A stretch of 36,455 nt of DNA, taken from Vulcaniibacterium thermophilum (GTDB lineage: Bacteria > Pseudomonadota > Gammaproteobacteria > Xanthomonadales > Xanthomonadaceae). Numbering within the stretch: position 1 is the first letter of the stretch; each line of letters opens with the position of its first letter. Positions 1 through 9,915 of the stretch are shown here, piece by piece. The stretch covers positions 1 through 36,455 of the forward strand of contig NZ_VOHJ01000027.1 in NCBI RefSeq assembly GCF_007923255.1. Reading direction: 5' to 3'. Below the pieces are notes generated by a model that saw only the letters and a program-made list of their open reading frames with translations, was not told the origin of the DNA and ran no database searches. Both the position numbers and the translations under genes were made by a program.

Positions 1-1610
1 GGCCGCGCGTGCCCGCGGTGCCGGCCATCGCCCGCCCCGACGGCGAGACGGCCGCGTGGTGGTTCCGCGCCGGCGCCGCGCAGGCCGCCGAGCGCGGCGC
101 CGCGCGCGGCCGCGCGAAGAACGTGATCCTGTTCGTCGGCGACGGCATGAGTCTCACCACCGTCGCCGCCGCGCGCATCCTCGAAGGCCAGCGGCGCGGC
201 GCGCCGGGCGAGGAGAACCGGCTCGCCTGGGAGCATTTCCCGCACACCGCGCTCAGCCGCACCTACAACACCGACGCGCAGACACCGGATTCGGCCGGCA
301 CGATGTCGGCGATGGCCACCGGCATCAAGACGCGCTCCGGCGTGCTGTCGATCGCGCCCGAGGCCGCGCGCGGCGACTGCGCGGCGGCGCTGCGGGCGCG
401 CGTGCCGACGCTGTGGGAGCTGGCGGAAGCGGCCGGCCTCGCCACCGGCGTGGTCACCACCACCCGCATCACCCACGCCACGCCGGCCGCCGCCTTCGCG
501 CATTCCCCCAGCCGCCACTGGGAGAACGACACCGAACTGCCGCAAGCCGCGCGCACGGCCGGTTGCGTGGACATCGCGCGGCAGATGGTCGAAACGCCGT
601 ACGGCGACGGCCCCGAGGTGCTGATGGGCGGCGGACGCGGCAACTTCCTGCCCGCGTCCTCGCCCGACCCCGAACACGCCGGCAAGGTCGGCGCGCGGCT
701 GGACGGCCGCGACCTGATCGCCGAGTGGCAACGCAGGCGCCCGTCCGGCGCGTTCGTGTGGAACGCGCGCCAGCTCGCGCAGGCGCCCGCGGATGCGCCG
801 CTGCTGGGCCTGTTCGAGTACGATCACATGCAGTTCGAGCACGACCGCGCGGGCGACGCAGGCGGCGAACCGTCGCTGGCCGAGATGACGCGCGCGGCGA
901 TCGCGCGGCTCGCGCGCGATCCGGACGGCTACCTGCTGCTGGTCGAAGGCGGCCGCATCGACCACGCCCACCATTACGGCAACGCCTACCGCGCGCTCAC
1001 CGACACGATCGCGCTCAGCGACGCGGTGCGTGCGGCGGTCGAGGCGACCTCGCCGGAGGACACGCTGATCCTCGTCACCGCCGATCACTCGCACACGCTG
1101 AGCTTCGCGGGCTACCCGGCGCGCGGCAACCCGATCCTCGGCAAAGTGCGCGGCCGCAGCGGCGAGGACGGCGGCGCCGACGAGCTCGCCCGCGACGCGC
1201 TCGGCCTGCCGTACACCACCCTCGCCTACGCCAACGGCCCCGGCTACGCGGGCGCCAGCGACCAGCAGCCGGAAGGGCCGAAGCGTTTCCCGCATTTCGT
1301 CAGCGGCGTGCAGGCCGCGTCCGGCCGGCCGGATCTGGCCGAGGTCGATACCGAGCATCCCGACCATCTGCAGGAAGCGCTGATGCCGCTGGGCAGCGAA
1401 AGCCACGGCGGCGACGACGTCGGCGTGTGGGCGCTCGGGCCCGGCAGCGACGCCGTGCGCGGCAGCATCGAGCAGAACGCGATCTTCCACCTCATGCTGC
1501 AGGCCACACCCGCGCTGCGCCGCGCCTGGTGCCGCCACGGCGGCTGCGACGACGCCGGCGTGCCGGTGACGCCGCTCGCCCCCGGGGCGTTGGTCCGCCC
1601 GCCGCGCTGA
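1..1610 (+). CDS. Alkaline phosphatase (PhoA superfamily), 5' end missing
   Basis: The frame is open from the first bases of the window to the TGA at 1608-1610, so the true start and any signal peptide lie to the left. The GTG at 9 is only the first start-like codon available. Family motifs appear in order: VGDGMS (135-152, first metal-binding Asp), PDSAGT (285-302, region of the nucleophilic Ser), EGGRIDHAHH (945-974), TADHSHT (1077-1097) and ESHGGDD (1398-1418), the last three carrying metal-ligand Asp/His residues. This is the full catalytic set of a metal-dependent alkaline phosphatase, which releases phosphate from monoesters, usually in the periplasm or at the cell surface. Cysteines near the C-terminus could form a disulfide after export. 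The gene is followed by repeat-rich noncoding DNA, so it probably ends its transcription unit. The exact subfamily (PhoA-like or another) cannot be settled without the N-terminus. Confidence 0.9.
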   Translation, partial: PRVPAVPAIARPDGETAAWWFRAGAAQAAERGAARGRAKNVILFVGDGMSLTTVAAARILEGQRRGAPGEENRLAWEHFPHTALSRTYNTDAQTPDSAGTMSAMATGIKTRSGVLSIAPEAARGDCAAALRARVPTLWELAEAAGLATGVVTTTRITHATPAAAFAHSPSRHWENDTELPQAARTAGCVDIARQMVETPYGDGPEVLMGGGRGNFLPASSPDPEHAGKVGARLDGRDLIAEWQRRRPSGAFVWNARQLAQAPADAPLLGLFEYDHMQFEHDRAGDAGGEPSLAEMTRAAIARLARDPDGYLLLVEGGRIDHAHHYGNAYRALTDTIALSDAVRAAVEATSPEDTLILVTADHSHTLSFAGYPARGNPILGKVRGRSGEDGGADELARDALGLPYTTLAYANGPGYAGASDQQPEGPKRFPHFVSGVQAASGRPDLAEVDTEHPDHLQEALMPLGSESHGGDDVGVWALGPGSDAVRGSIEQNAIFHLMLQATPALRRAWCRHGGCDDAGVPVTPLAPGALVRPPR

Positions 1611-1750
1611 ACGCATAGCGCGTGCGCTTCATGAGCCTGTCCGGCGCGGTGCGGGAGAGCCCCCCTGCACTGTGTCGCAGCGATGCCCTTCCCCCACTCC
1701 CCGCAGCAGGAGGGCGGCGCACATCGATCCGGTACCGGTGCTGATACACA

Positions 1751-2018
1751 CCCTTTCCCCCGCAACGCAGGGGCGAGGGTTGGGTGAGGGAGGCGCGCCG
1801 GTGGCGCGAATGCACGCGGATGCGCAGCCCGTTCGGTCGCGGCTGAGCCGCTCCTACAGAGGCTGGCATGCGCGGAGTCGCGCTCGCGGCGCCGCGGAGC
1901 GCGCCTGCCTCCCTACCCCCTCTCCCCCGCATCGCGGGGGAGAGCTCGACGGCAAGTGTCTGACCGTCGGCGAACGACCCTCTCCCCCGCATCGCGGGGG
2001 AGAGGGTTGGGGTGAGGG
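1751..2018. repeat. CTCTCCCC palindromic repeat, three copies
   Basis: Three copies of one palindromic unit lie in the gene-free stretch 1611-2092. Copy two is a hairpin with an 11-bp perfect stem and ATC loop (1920-1944). Copy three has a 13-bp perfect stem and the same loop (1978-2006), followed by the common tail TTGGGGTGAGGG. The stems of copies two and three begin exactly 60 bp apart. Copy one (1751-1790) is degenerate but keeps the GAGGGTTGGGTGAGGG tail. A related hairpin lies at 28412-28437. Such elements are scattered between genes in xanthomonads; I see no coding sequence in them. Confidence 0.75.
1836..1858. repeat. REP-like palindrome (GTCGCGGCT...CTCCTACA)
   Basis: This unit reads GTCGCGGCTGAGCCGCTCCTACA, with the centre forming a small stem (GCGGCT/AGCCGC). 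The reverse complement is the familiar GTAGGAGCGGCT...GCCGCGAC element common between genes in Lysobacter and Xanthomonas relatives. Further copies in this window are at 2058-2080 and, inverted, 31732-31753. Confidence 0.7.
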
Positions 2019-2057
2019 GGCGCGCCGGCGAATGCATCGGAGGCGCCGTCGGCGCTG

Positions 2058-2080
2058 GTCGCGGCTGAAGCCGCTCCTGC
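2058..2080. repeat. REP-like palindrome, second copy
   Basis: Same unit as at 1836-1858, with the central GCGGCTGAAGCCGC hairpin. It lies 13 bp past the leuS stop codon (leuS is on the minus strand), where it may stabilise or end the leuS transcript. Confidence 0.7.
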
Positions 2081-2092
2081 CCGCCGAGGGCG

Positions 2093-4891
<2,799 letters not shown>

Positions 4892-5020
4892 TCACGCTGC
4901 GCCGACGCCGTCCGCGCGCGCCGCCGGAGCCACGGCCGCGCGCGGGCGCCGGGCCTGCCCGCACAGGCGGCGGGCACGCCGGGCGTGCTTCAATCGCCCC
5001 TCGTTTCCAGGAGACCTCCC

Positions 5021-6310
5021 ATGCACCCCACGATGCGTCCTCTGGTGCTCGCCCTCGCCCTCCTGCCGCTCGCCGCCGCGGCCGTCGAGCCGGTCGCCCT
5101 GCACTGCGAGCGCCTGTTCGATGCGCGCAGCGGCAAGCTGCTCGACGCGCGCACGGTGGTGGTGCGCGAGGGCCGCATCGCCGACGTGCTGCCCGGTCGC
5201 GCCGCGGTGGCCGGCGCGCGCACGGTGGATCTGGCCGGACACACCTGCACCCCGGGCTGGATCGACATGCACGTGCACCTGGGCGATCAGTCCAGCCCCG
5301 ACAGCTACGAGGAAGAGTTCCGCCTCGACCCGATCGACTTCGCGTTCCGCTCGGTCGGCTTCGCCGAGAAGACGCTGATGGCGGGCTTCACCACCGTGCG
5401 CGACCTCGGCGGCGAAATCGCCCCGCATCTGCGCGATGCGATCGACCAAGGGCTGCTGAAGGGGCCGCGCATCTACGCCGCCGGCAAGTCGATCGCCACC
5501 ACCGGCGGCCATGCCGATCCGACCAACGGCTACAACACCACGCTCTCGCACCTGATCGGCCCGCCCGGCCCCACCCAGGGCGTCATCAATTCGCCGCAGG
5601 AAGCGCGCCAGGCGGTGCGCCAGCGGTACAAGGAAGGCAGCGATCTGATCAAGATCACCGCGACCGGGGGCGTGCTGTCGTACGCGAAATCGGCCGACGC
5701 GCCGCAGTTCACCGTCGAGGAGGTGCGCGCGATCGTGGAGACGGCGCGCGACTACGGCTATCGCGTGGCCGCGCACGCGCACGGCACCGAGGGCATGAAG
5801 CGCGCGGTGCTCGGCGGCGTGACCACCATCGAGCACGGCACCTACATGTCGGACGAGGTGATGACGCTGATGAAGCAGAAGGGCACCTGGTACGTGCCGA
5901 CCATCTACGCCGGCCGCTTCGTCGCCGCCAAGGCGGCCGAACCCGGCTACTTCCCGGAGATCGTGCGGCCGAAGGCGCAGCGCGTGGGCGCGCAGATCCA
6001 GCAGACGTTCGCGCGCGCCTACAAGGCCGGCGTGAGGATCGCGTTCGGCACCGACATGGGCGTGGGACCTCACGGCGACAACGCGCGCGAGTTCCTGTAC
6101 ATGGTCGAAGCCGGCATGCCGCCCGCCGAAGCGCTGCGCGCGGCCACCGTGCACGCGGCCGAGGCGCTGGGCGTGGACGACATCGGCGCGATCGAACCCG
6201 GCAAGCGCGCCGACGTGGTGGCCGTGCCGGGCGATCCGCTGCAGGACATCGGCGTGGTGCTGAAGGTCGGATTCGTGATGAAGGACGGCGTGATCTACCG
6301 GCAGCCATGA
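5021..6310 (+). CDS. Secreted metal-dependent amidohydrolase
   Basis: A 429-residue amidohydrolase-superfamily protein of the imidazolonepropionase/Xaa-Pro-dipeptidase-like branch. An N-terminal signal peptide (about residues 1-21, [17 protein letters not shown] core) points to export. The metal site is complete: H84-V-H86, K211 (the lysine usually carboxylated to bridge two metals), H252/H254, H272 and D345 in GTDMG. A hydrolase of an amide or peptide-like substrate is therefore expected, but the substrate cannot be read from the sequence. AGGAG at 5009-5013, seven bases before the ATG, supports this start. The stop overlaps the next start (ATGA, 6307-6310), so it is translationally coupled to the DUF1176 gene and then to a SemiSWEET gene. 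The 186 bp between this gene and leuS should hold divergent promoters. Confidence 0.88.
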   Translation: MHPTMRPLVLALALLPLAAAAVEPVALHCERLFDARSGKLLDARTVVVREGRIADVLPGRAAVAGARTVDLAGHTCTPGWIDMHVHLGDQSSPDSYEEEFRLDPIDFAFRSVGFAEKTLMAGFTTVRDLGGEIAPHLRDAIDQGLLKGPRIYAAGKSIATTGGHADPTNGYNTTLSHLIGPPGPTQGVINSPQEARQAVRQRYKEGSDLIKITATGGVLSYAKSADAPQFTVEEVRAIVETARDYGYRVAAHAHGTEGMKRAVLGGVTTIEHGTYMSDEVMTLMKQKGTWYVPTIYAGRFVAAKAAEPGYFPEIVRPKAQRVGAQIQQTFARAYKAGVRIAFGTDMGVGPHGDNAREFLYMVEAGMPPAEALRAATVHAAEALGVDDIGAIEPGKRADVVAVPGDPLQDIGVVLKVGFVMKDGVIYRQP

Positions 6311-7344
6311 GGACGCTGATCGTCTCCGCATTGCTCGCTTTTTCCGCTCTCCCCGCCGCAGCCGGCACGGCGAAGCCGGCGTGGCCCGCCTATCGGGCGT
6401 TCGGGGACTGGGTGGTCGCGTGCGACAACACCGGCGCCTGCGAGGCGCGCGGCGGGTCGGATGCCGCCGAGGCCCTGCGCGTCTCGCTGCACCGGGAGGC
6501 CGGCGCGGGCGCCGCGCCGACGCTGGCGATCCGCGGACTTGCGCGGCGCGCGCCCCGGGCGCTGCGCTTCGGCGGCGCCGCACTTCCGCTCGATCCGCGC
6601 GACTGGCGCGTCGACGGCGACACGCTGCGCACCGACCGCCCGCGTGCGGTGCGGGCGTTCGTCGATGCGGCGCGGCGGGCGCGCGCGGTCGATGCGGACG
6701 GCGCGACGGGCTCGCTGGAAGGCTTCAACGCGGCGCTGCTGTTCCTGGACGATGCGCAGGGGCGCGTCGGCACCGCGGAGGCGCTGATCGCACGCGGCAC
6801 GCGCGACGGGTCTGCGGTGCCGCCGCCGCGCCGCCCGCCGCAGGTGGTCGCACGCCCGTGGCACGGCGCGCAGCCGGATGCGGAGGACACCGCGCGCTAC
6901 CTGGGTCGCCTGCCCGCCCCGCTGCGCGAGGGCTGCGCCGGCGCGCCGGGGCTCGAGGAGATGTACGCGCTCGACGAGGACGAGGTGCTCGTGCTCCTGC
7001 CCTGCGAGCTGTACGCCTACCAGACCAGCGCGCTCGTGCTGCGCGGCCCGCGACGCGCGCCGGAGCGGGCGGCGCCGGTGCGGCTGGTGCTCGATCCGGT
7101 GAAGGGCGAACGCGAGGCGGCTTCGGCCGTGCTCAACGCGGCGTTCGATCCGGCCACGGCCTCGCTGCACGCGTACTCGAAGGGCCGCGGCCTGTACGAC
7201 TGCGGCGAGACGCACGAGTGGGTCTACGACGGCCGCGAGTTCCAGCTCGTCGCGCACACGCGCCTGGACCGCTGCCAGGGCGGCGAGCCGGGCGACTTCC
7301 CGCTGCTGTGGCGCGCCGACGCGGTGCGGGAGGCGGACCGATGA
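6307..7344 (+). CDS. DUF1176-type secreted protein
   Basis: A 345-residue protein with a clear signal peptide (residues 1-19, cut after AAAG), so probably periplasmic. The mature N-terminus has the pattern [21 protein letters not shown], and later parts keep a paired-cysteine layout ([37 protein letters not shown]) that I recognise from DUF1176 proteins. Their biochemical role is not known. Eight or so cysteines suggest disulfides. It overlaps both neighbours by four bases (ATGA at each junction), making it the middle gene of a coupled three-gene operon with the amidohydrolase and the SemiSWEET transporter. The family call rests on memory of the pattern. Confidence 0.75.
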   Translation: MRTLIVSALLAFSALPAAAGTAKPAWPAYRAFGDWVVACDNTGACEARGGSDAAEALRVSLHREAGAGAAPTLAIRGLARRAPRALRFGGAALPLDPRDWRVDGDTLRTDRPRAVRAFVDAARRARAVDADGATGSLEGFNAALLFLDDAQGRVGTAEALIARGTRDGSAVPPPRRPPQVVARPWHGAQPDAEDTARYLGRLPAPLREGCAGAPGLEEMYALDEDEVLVLLPCELYAYQTSALVLRGPRRAPERAAPVRLVLDPVKGEREAASAVLNAAFDPATASLHAYSKGRGLYDCGETHEWVYDGREFQLVAHTRLDRCQGGEPGDFPLLWRADAVREADR

Positions 7345-7592
7345 GCGCCGACTGGATCGGCTACGTGGCCGCGCTGCTGACCACGGTGGCGTTCGTGCCG
7401 CAGGCGGCCAAGACCATCCGCAGCAAGGACACGCGCGGGCTCTCGCTGTCGATGTACGTGGTGTTCACCGCCGGCGTCGCCTGCTGGCTGGTGTACGGCA
7501 TCCTGCTCGGCTCGTGGCCGATGATCGTCGCCAACGTCATCACCTTCCTGCTGGCGGCGGCGATCCTGCTGATGAAGCTGCGCCACGGCTGA
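7341..7592 (+). CDS. SemiSWEET sugar transporter
   Basis: An 83-residue membrane protein with three predicted helices (about 5-23, 38-56, 60-79) and a PQ motif in the first (FVPQAAKTIRSKDTRGLS). This size and the PQ-loop arrangement match bacterial SemiSWEETs, which dimerise to form a pathway for mono- or disaccharides down their gradient in the inner membrane. It starts within the stop of the DUF1176 gene (ATGA, 7341-7344). Its last 53 bp overlap the 3' end of the convergent DUF998 gene. The sugar specificity is not visible. Confidence 0.88.
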   Translation: MSADWIGYVAALLTTVAFVPQAAKTIRSKDTRGLSLSMYVVFTAGVACWLVYGILLGSWPMIVANVITFLLAAAILLMKLRHG

Positions 7593-8175
7593 GGACGAGG
7601 TAGCTCGCTAGCCACGCCGCCAGCGCAACACGCTGCGCGATCGCCGCCGGCAGCAGCGGCTGCGGCAGCGCGGCCAGCAGCAGCACCAGCAACGCCGCGC
7701 CCGCGAACCACGGCGCGCTGCGCATCGACGCGCGCGCCTGCCCCCACGCCAGCAGCGCCGCCCCCGGCACGAACGCGACCCACCACAGCGTCCACGCCGC
7801 CGCGTGCAGGCGGCTGGCCGGCCCGTCGAGATCGCGTGCGTCCAGCGGCAGCAGACCCTGCAGCGCGAACGCCAGCGCCGAGATCGCCAGCATCCACACC
7901 CCGAGCCGCGCGCCGAAGCCGCCCGTGTCGGGCAGCCGGCCGCGCGCCTGCACCGCCACCCACGCGTCCAGCAGCCCGGGCAGCACGTAGGCGAGCGCGG
8001 CGAACGCCGTCGCGTGCGGCACGCCATGCGCGCCGAGCAGCGCGAGCGGGTGCCGCGCGTGCGAATAGCCGTCGAGCCACGGCGCGAACGCGAGCGCGGC
8101 GCCTACGCACAGCAAGACGGCGAGGACGGCGGCCAGGCTCGGCCACGGGGACGGGGAAGCGCGGTTCACGGGCAT
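7540..8175 (-). CDS. DUF998-like membrane protein
   Basis: A 211-residue protein with about six hydrophobic helices, including segments near residues 12-34, 54-70, 90-108, 125-145, 153-175 and 178-196. The pattern of a GYSHARHPLALLGA-like loop after helix 1 fits DUF998 proteins, integral membrane proteins of unknown function. Both chain ends are predicted to be polar. The ATG at 8175 is preceded on the minus strand by TAGCAT and exactly six bases, with no ribosome binding site, so a leaderless transcript is likely. The 3' end runs 53 bp into the SemiSWEET gene on the other strand, which also gives this protein its small, polar C-terminal tail. Confidence 0.72.
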   Translation of the reverse strand: MPVNRASPSPWPSLAAVLAVLLCVGAALAFAPWLDGYSHARHPLALLGAHGVPHATAFAALAYVLPGLLDAWVAVQARGRLPDTGGFGARLGVWMLAISALAFALQGLLPLDARDLDGPASRLHAAAWTLWWVAFVPGAALLAWGQARASMRSAPWFAGAALLVLLLAALPQPLLPAAIAQRVALAAWLASYLVLSRGAASSAGSPPPAGR

Positions 8176-8181
8176 CGCGGC

Positions 8182-8187
8182 ATGCTA
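8182..8187 (-). promoter_or_regulatory. -10 box TAGCAT for DUF998 gene, leaderless type
   Basis: TAGCAT on the minus strand is followed by GCCGCG and then the ATG at 8175. The box-to-start spacing of six bases puts the expected transcription start at the A of the ATG. No convincing -35 was found. Confidence 0.45.
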
Positions 8188-8263
8188 GCGTGCGACGCCG
8201 CCGCCGGCTTGAAGCGCACGGCCGCGCCCTCATCTCCGCCGCATCCTTCCGACGAGCTTTCGC

Positions 8264-9127
8264 ATGACCGCCACCGCCAGCCCGCACGTCCTCGACGTCA
8301 CCGCCGACACCTTCGAGAGCGAGGTGCTGCAGCGCTCGCTCGAAACGCCGGTGCTGATCGACTTCTGGGCCGCGTGGTGCGGGCCGTGCAAGACGCTGGG
8401 GCCGATCCTCGAGAAGCTGGCCGGCGAGTACAACGGCGCGTTCCTGCTGGCCAAGGTCGACGTCGACCGCGAGCCGCAGCTCGCTGCGGCCTTCCAGGTG
8501 CGTTCGATCCCGACCGTGTACCTGATCAGGAACGGCCAGCTCGTGGACGGCTTCCCCGGCGCGCTGCCCGAAGGCCAGTTGCGCCAGTTCCTGCAGCACC
8601 ACGGCATCGTGCCGGCGGAAGCGGCCCCGGCCGAGGAAACGCCCGAGCCGCCGCGCGATCCGCATGTGGAGGTGATGCGGTTGCGGGCCGAGGTCGCCGC
8701 CAATCCGGACAAGGACGAGCTCAAGCTCGACCTCGCGCTGGCCCTGCTGCGCATCGGCGCCGCACAGGAGGCCGAGCACCTGCTCGACGCGCTGCCCGCC
8801 AACCTGGCGCACGACGACCGCGCCCTGCGCGCCCGCGCCCGCCTCGGTTTCGCCGCGCTGCTGAAGGACGCGCCGCCGCCGCAGGTGCTGGAGGCGGCGA
8901 TCCGGGCCAACCCGGACGACCTGCGCGCGCGCCACCTGCTGGGCGCCCATCTGCTGGTCGCCGGCCAGTCCGAGGGCGCGCTCGAGCAGTTCCTGGAGAT
9001 GCTGCGGCGCGACCGCAACTTCGAGGACGGCCTGCCGCGCAAGGCGCTGATCGACGCGTTCCGTGTGGTCGAGGACGAGGACCTGGTCGGCGCCTACCGC
9101 CGCAAGATGTCCGCCGTGCTGTTCTGA
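8264..9127 (+). CDS. ybbN: YbbN/CnoX-type thioredoxin with TPR tail
   Basis: A 287-residue cytoplasmic protein in two parts. Residues about 8-110 form a thioredoxin domain with the active-site WCGPC (C39, C42) and the cis-proline SIPT motif. Residues about 125-287 are helical repeats of the TPR type. This layout is that of YbbN (CnoX), a chaperedoxin that protects proteins from aggregation and oxidation and hands them to chaperones. E. coli CnoX lacks a standard CGPC pair, so this version may also act as a true disulfide reductase, as in many other bacteria. The gene has its own upstream region, divergent from the DUF998 gene. The 241-bp gap downstream holds only repeat-like sequence. Confidence 0.9.
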   Translation: MTATASPHVLDVTADTFESEVLQRSLETPVLIDFWAAWCGPCKTLGPILEKLAGEYNGAFLLAKVDVDREPQLAAAFQVRSIPTVYLIRNGQLVDGFPGALPEGQLRQFLQHHGIVPAEAAPAEETPEPPRDPHVEVMRLRAEVAANPDKDELKLDLALALLRIGAAQEAEHLLDALPANLAHDDRALRARARLGFAALLKDAPPPQVLEAAIRANPDDLRARHLLGAHLLVAGQSEGALEQFLEMLRRDRNFEDGLPRKALIDAFRVVEDEDLVGAYRRKMSAVLF

Positions 9128-9207
9128 CGGCGCTTGCGGCCCTCTTTGCGCCCCCCGTCGCCCCGGCGCATGCGGGGCCCGCTTTTCCGGCCGCCCGGAC
9201 GCAATGG

Positions 9208-9280
9208 CTCCCGGCTTTCGCCGGGATGACGAGCGCGGGCGTGGCAGACATAACCGGCGTCCCGGTTTCGCCGGATGACG
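9208..9280. repeat. Short hairpin repeats (CCCGG-TTTCG-CCGGATGACG)
   Basis: Two copies of a short palindromic unit lie between the thioredoxin and DUF4442 genes. The first (9208-9230) forms TCCCGGC-TTTC-GCCGGGA and ends in TGAC; the second (9258-9280) is a diverged copy with CGGTTTCGCCG and the same TGACG end. They resemble the abundant CGTC-ATCCCGGC... repeats of this bacterial family. The rest of 9128-9368 shows no gene. Confidence 0.55.
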
Positions 9281-9368
9281 CGCGAAGTGGCGCGACGCCC
9301 CATTCGCCCGCTTCCGCAGTACGCCCCCGTATGGCAGCCTGTGCGCCCCTCCGCTGCACCCGGCTCCG

Positions 9369-9827
9369 ATGCGGCCTTCGCTGTCCCCGCGCCTGCTCCG
9401 CCACGTCCTCAATCTCTGGCCGCCGTTCCTGTTCGCCGGCATCCGCGTGACCGCGCTGTCGCACGACTGGCGCCGCGCGTGCGTGGAGCTGCGCATGCGG
9501 CCGTGGAACCGCAACTACGTCGGCACCCATTTCGGCGGCAGCCTGTTCGCGATGACCGATCCGATGTGGATGCTGCTGGCGATCCACCGCCTCGGCCGCG
9601 GCTTCATCGTCTGGGACAAGGCCGGCGAGATCGACTTCGTCAAGCCGGGGCGCGGCACCGTGCGCGCCGAGTTCGTGCTCGAGGACGCGGTGGTGGAGGA
9701 GCTGCGTCGGGCCACCGGAGACGGCGGCAAGGTGCTGCGCTGGTTCCACACCGAGGTGGTGGACGCCGCGGGCGAGGTGGTCTGCCGGGTCCGCAAGCAG
9801 CTCTACGTGCGGCGGAAGCGGGACTGA
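9369..9827 (+). CDS. DUF4442 hot-dog fold protein (thioesterase-like)
   Basis: A 152-residue protein matching the DUF4442 family of hot-dog fold proteins, related to PaaI/YiiD-type acyl-CoA thioesterases. The central block NRNYVGTHFGGSLFAMTDP is the characteristic helix-entry motif, and the chain ends with the expected beta strands (RWFHTEVVDAAGEVVCRVRKQ). Family knowledge suggests hydrolysis of an acyl-CoA or similar thioester, but the substrate is not known. The ATG at 9369 gives a normal family length. No strong ribosome binding site is seen. It stands alone between repeat DNA and the kinase gene. Confidence 0.82.
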   Translation: MRPSLSPRLLRHVLNLWPPFLFAGIRVTALSHDWRRACVELRMRPWNRNYVGTHFGGSLFAMTDPMWMLLAIHRLGRGFIVWDKAGEIDFVKPGRGTVRAEFVLEDAVVEELRRATGDGGKVLRWFHTEVVDAAGEVVCRVRKQLYVRRKRD

Positions 9828-9915
9828 GACGCCGTTCACCCTTTTCCGTCTTCGCTTCCAACCCCGACAGGCTCGCGTATGCTGGCCCCTCGCTGAGGGG
9901 GGAACGGTTGAGCCG

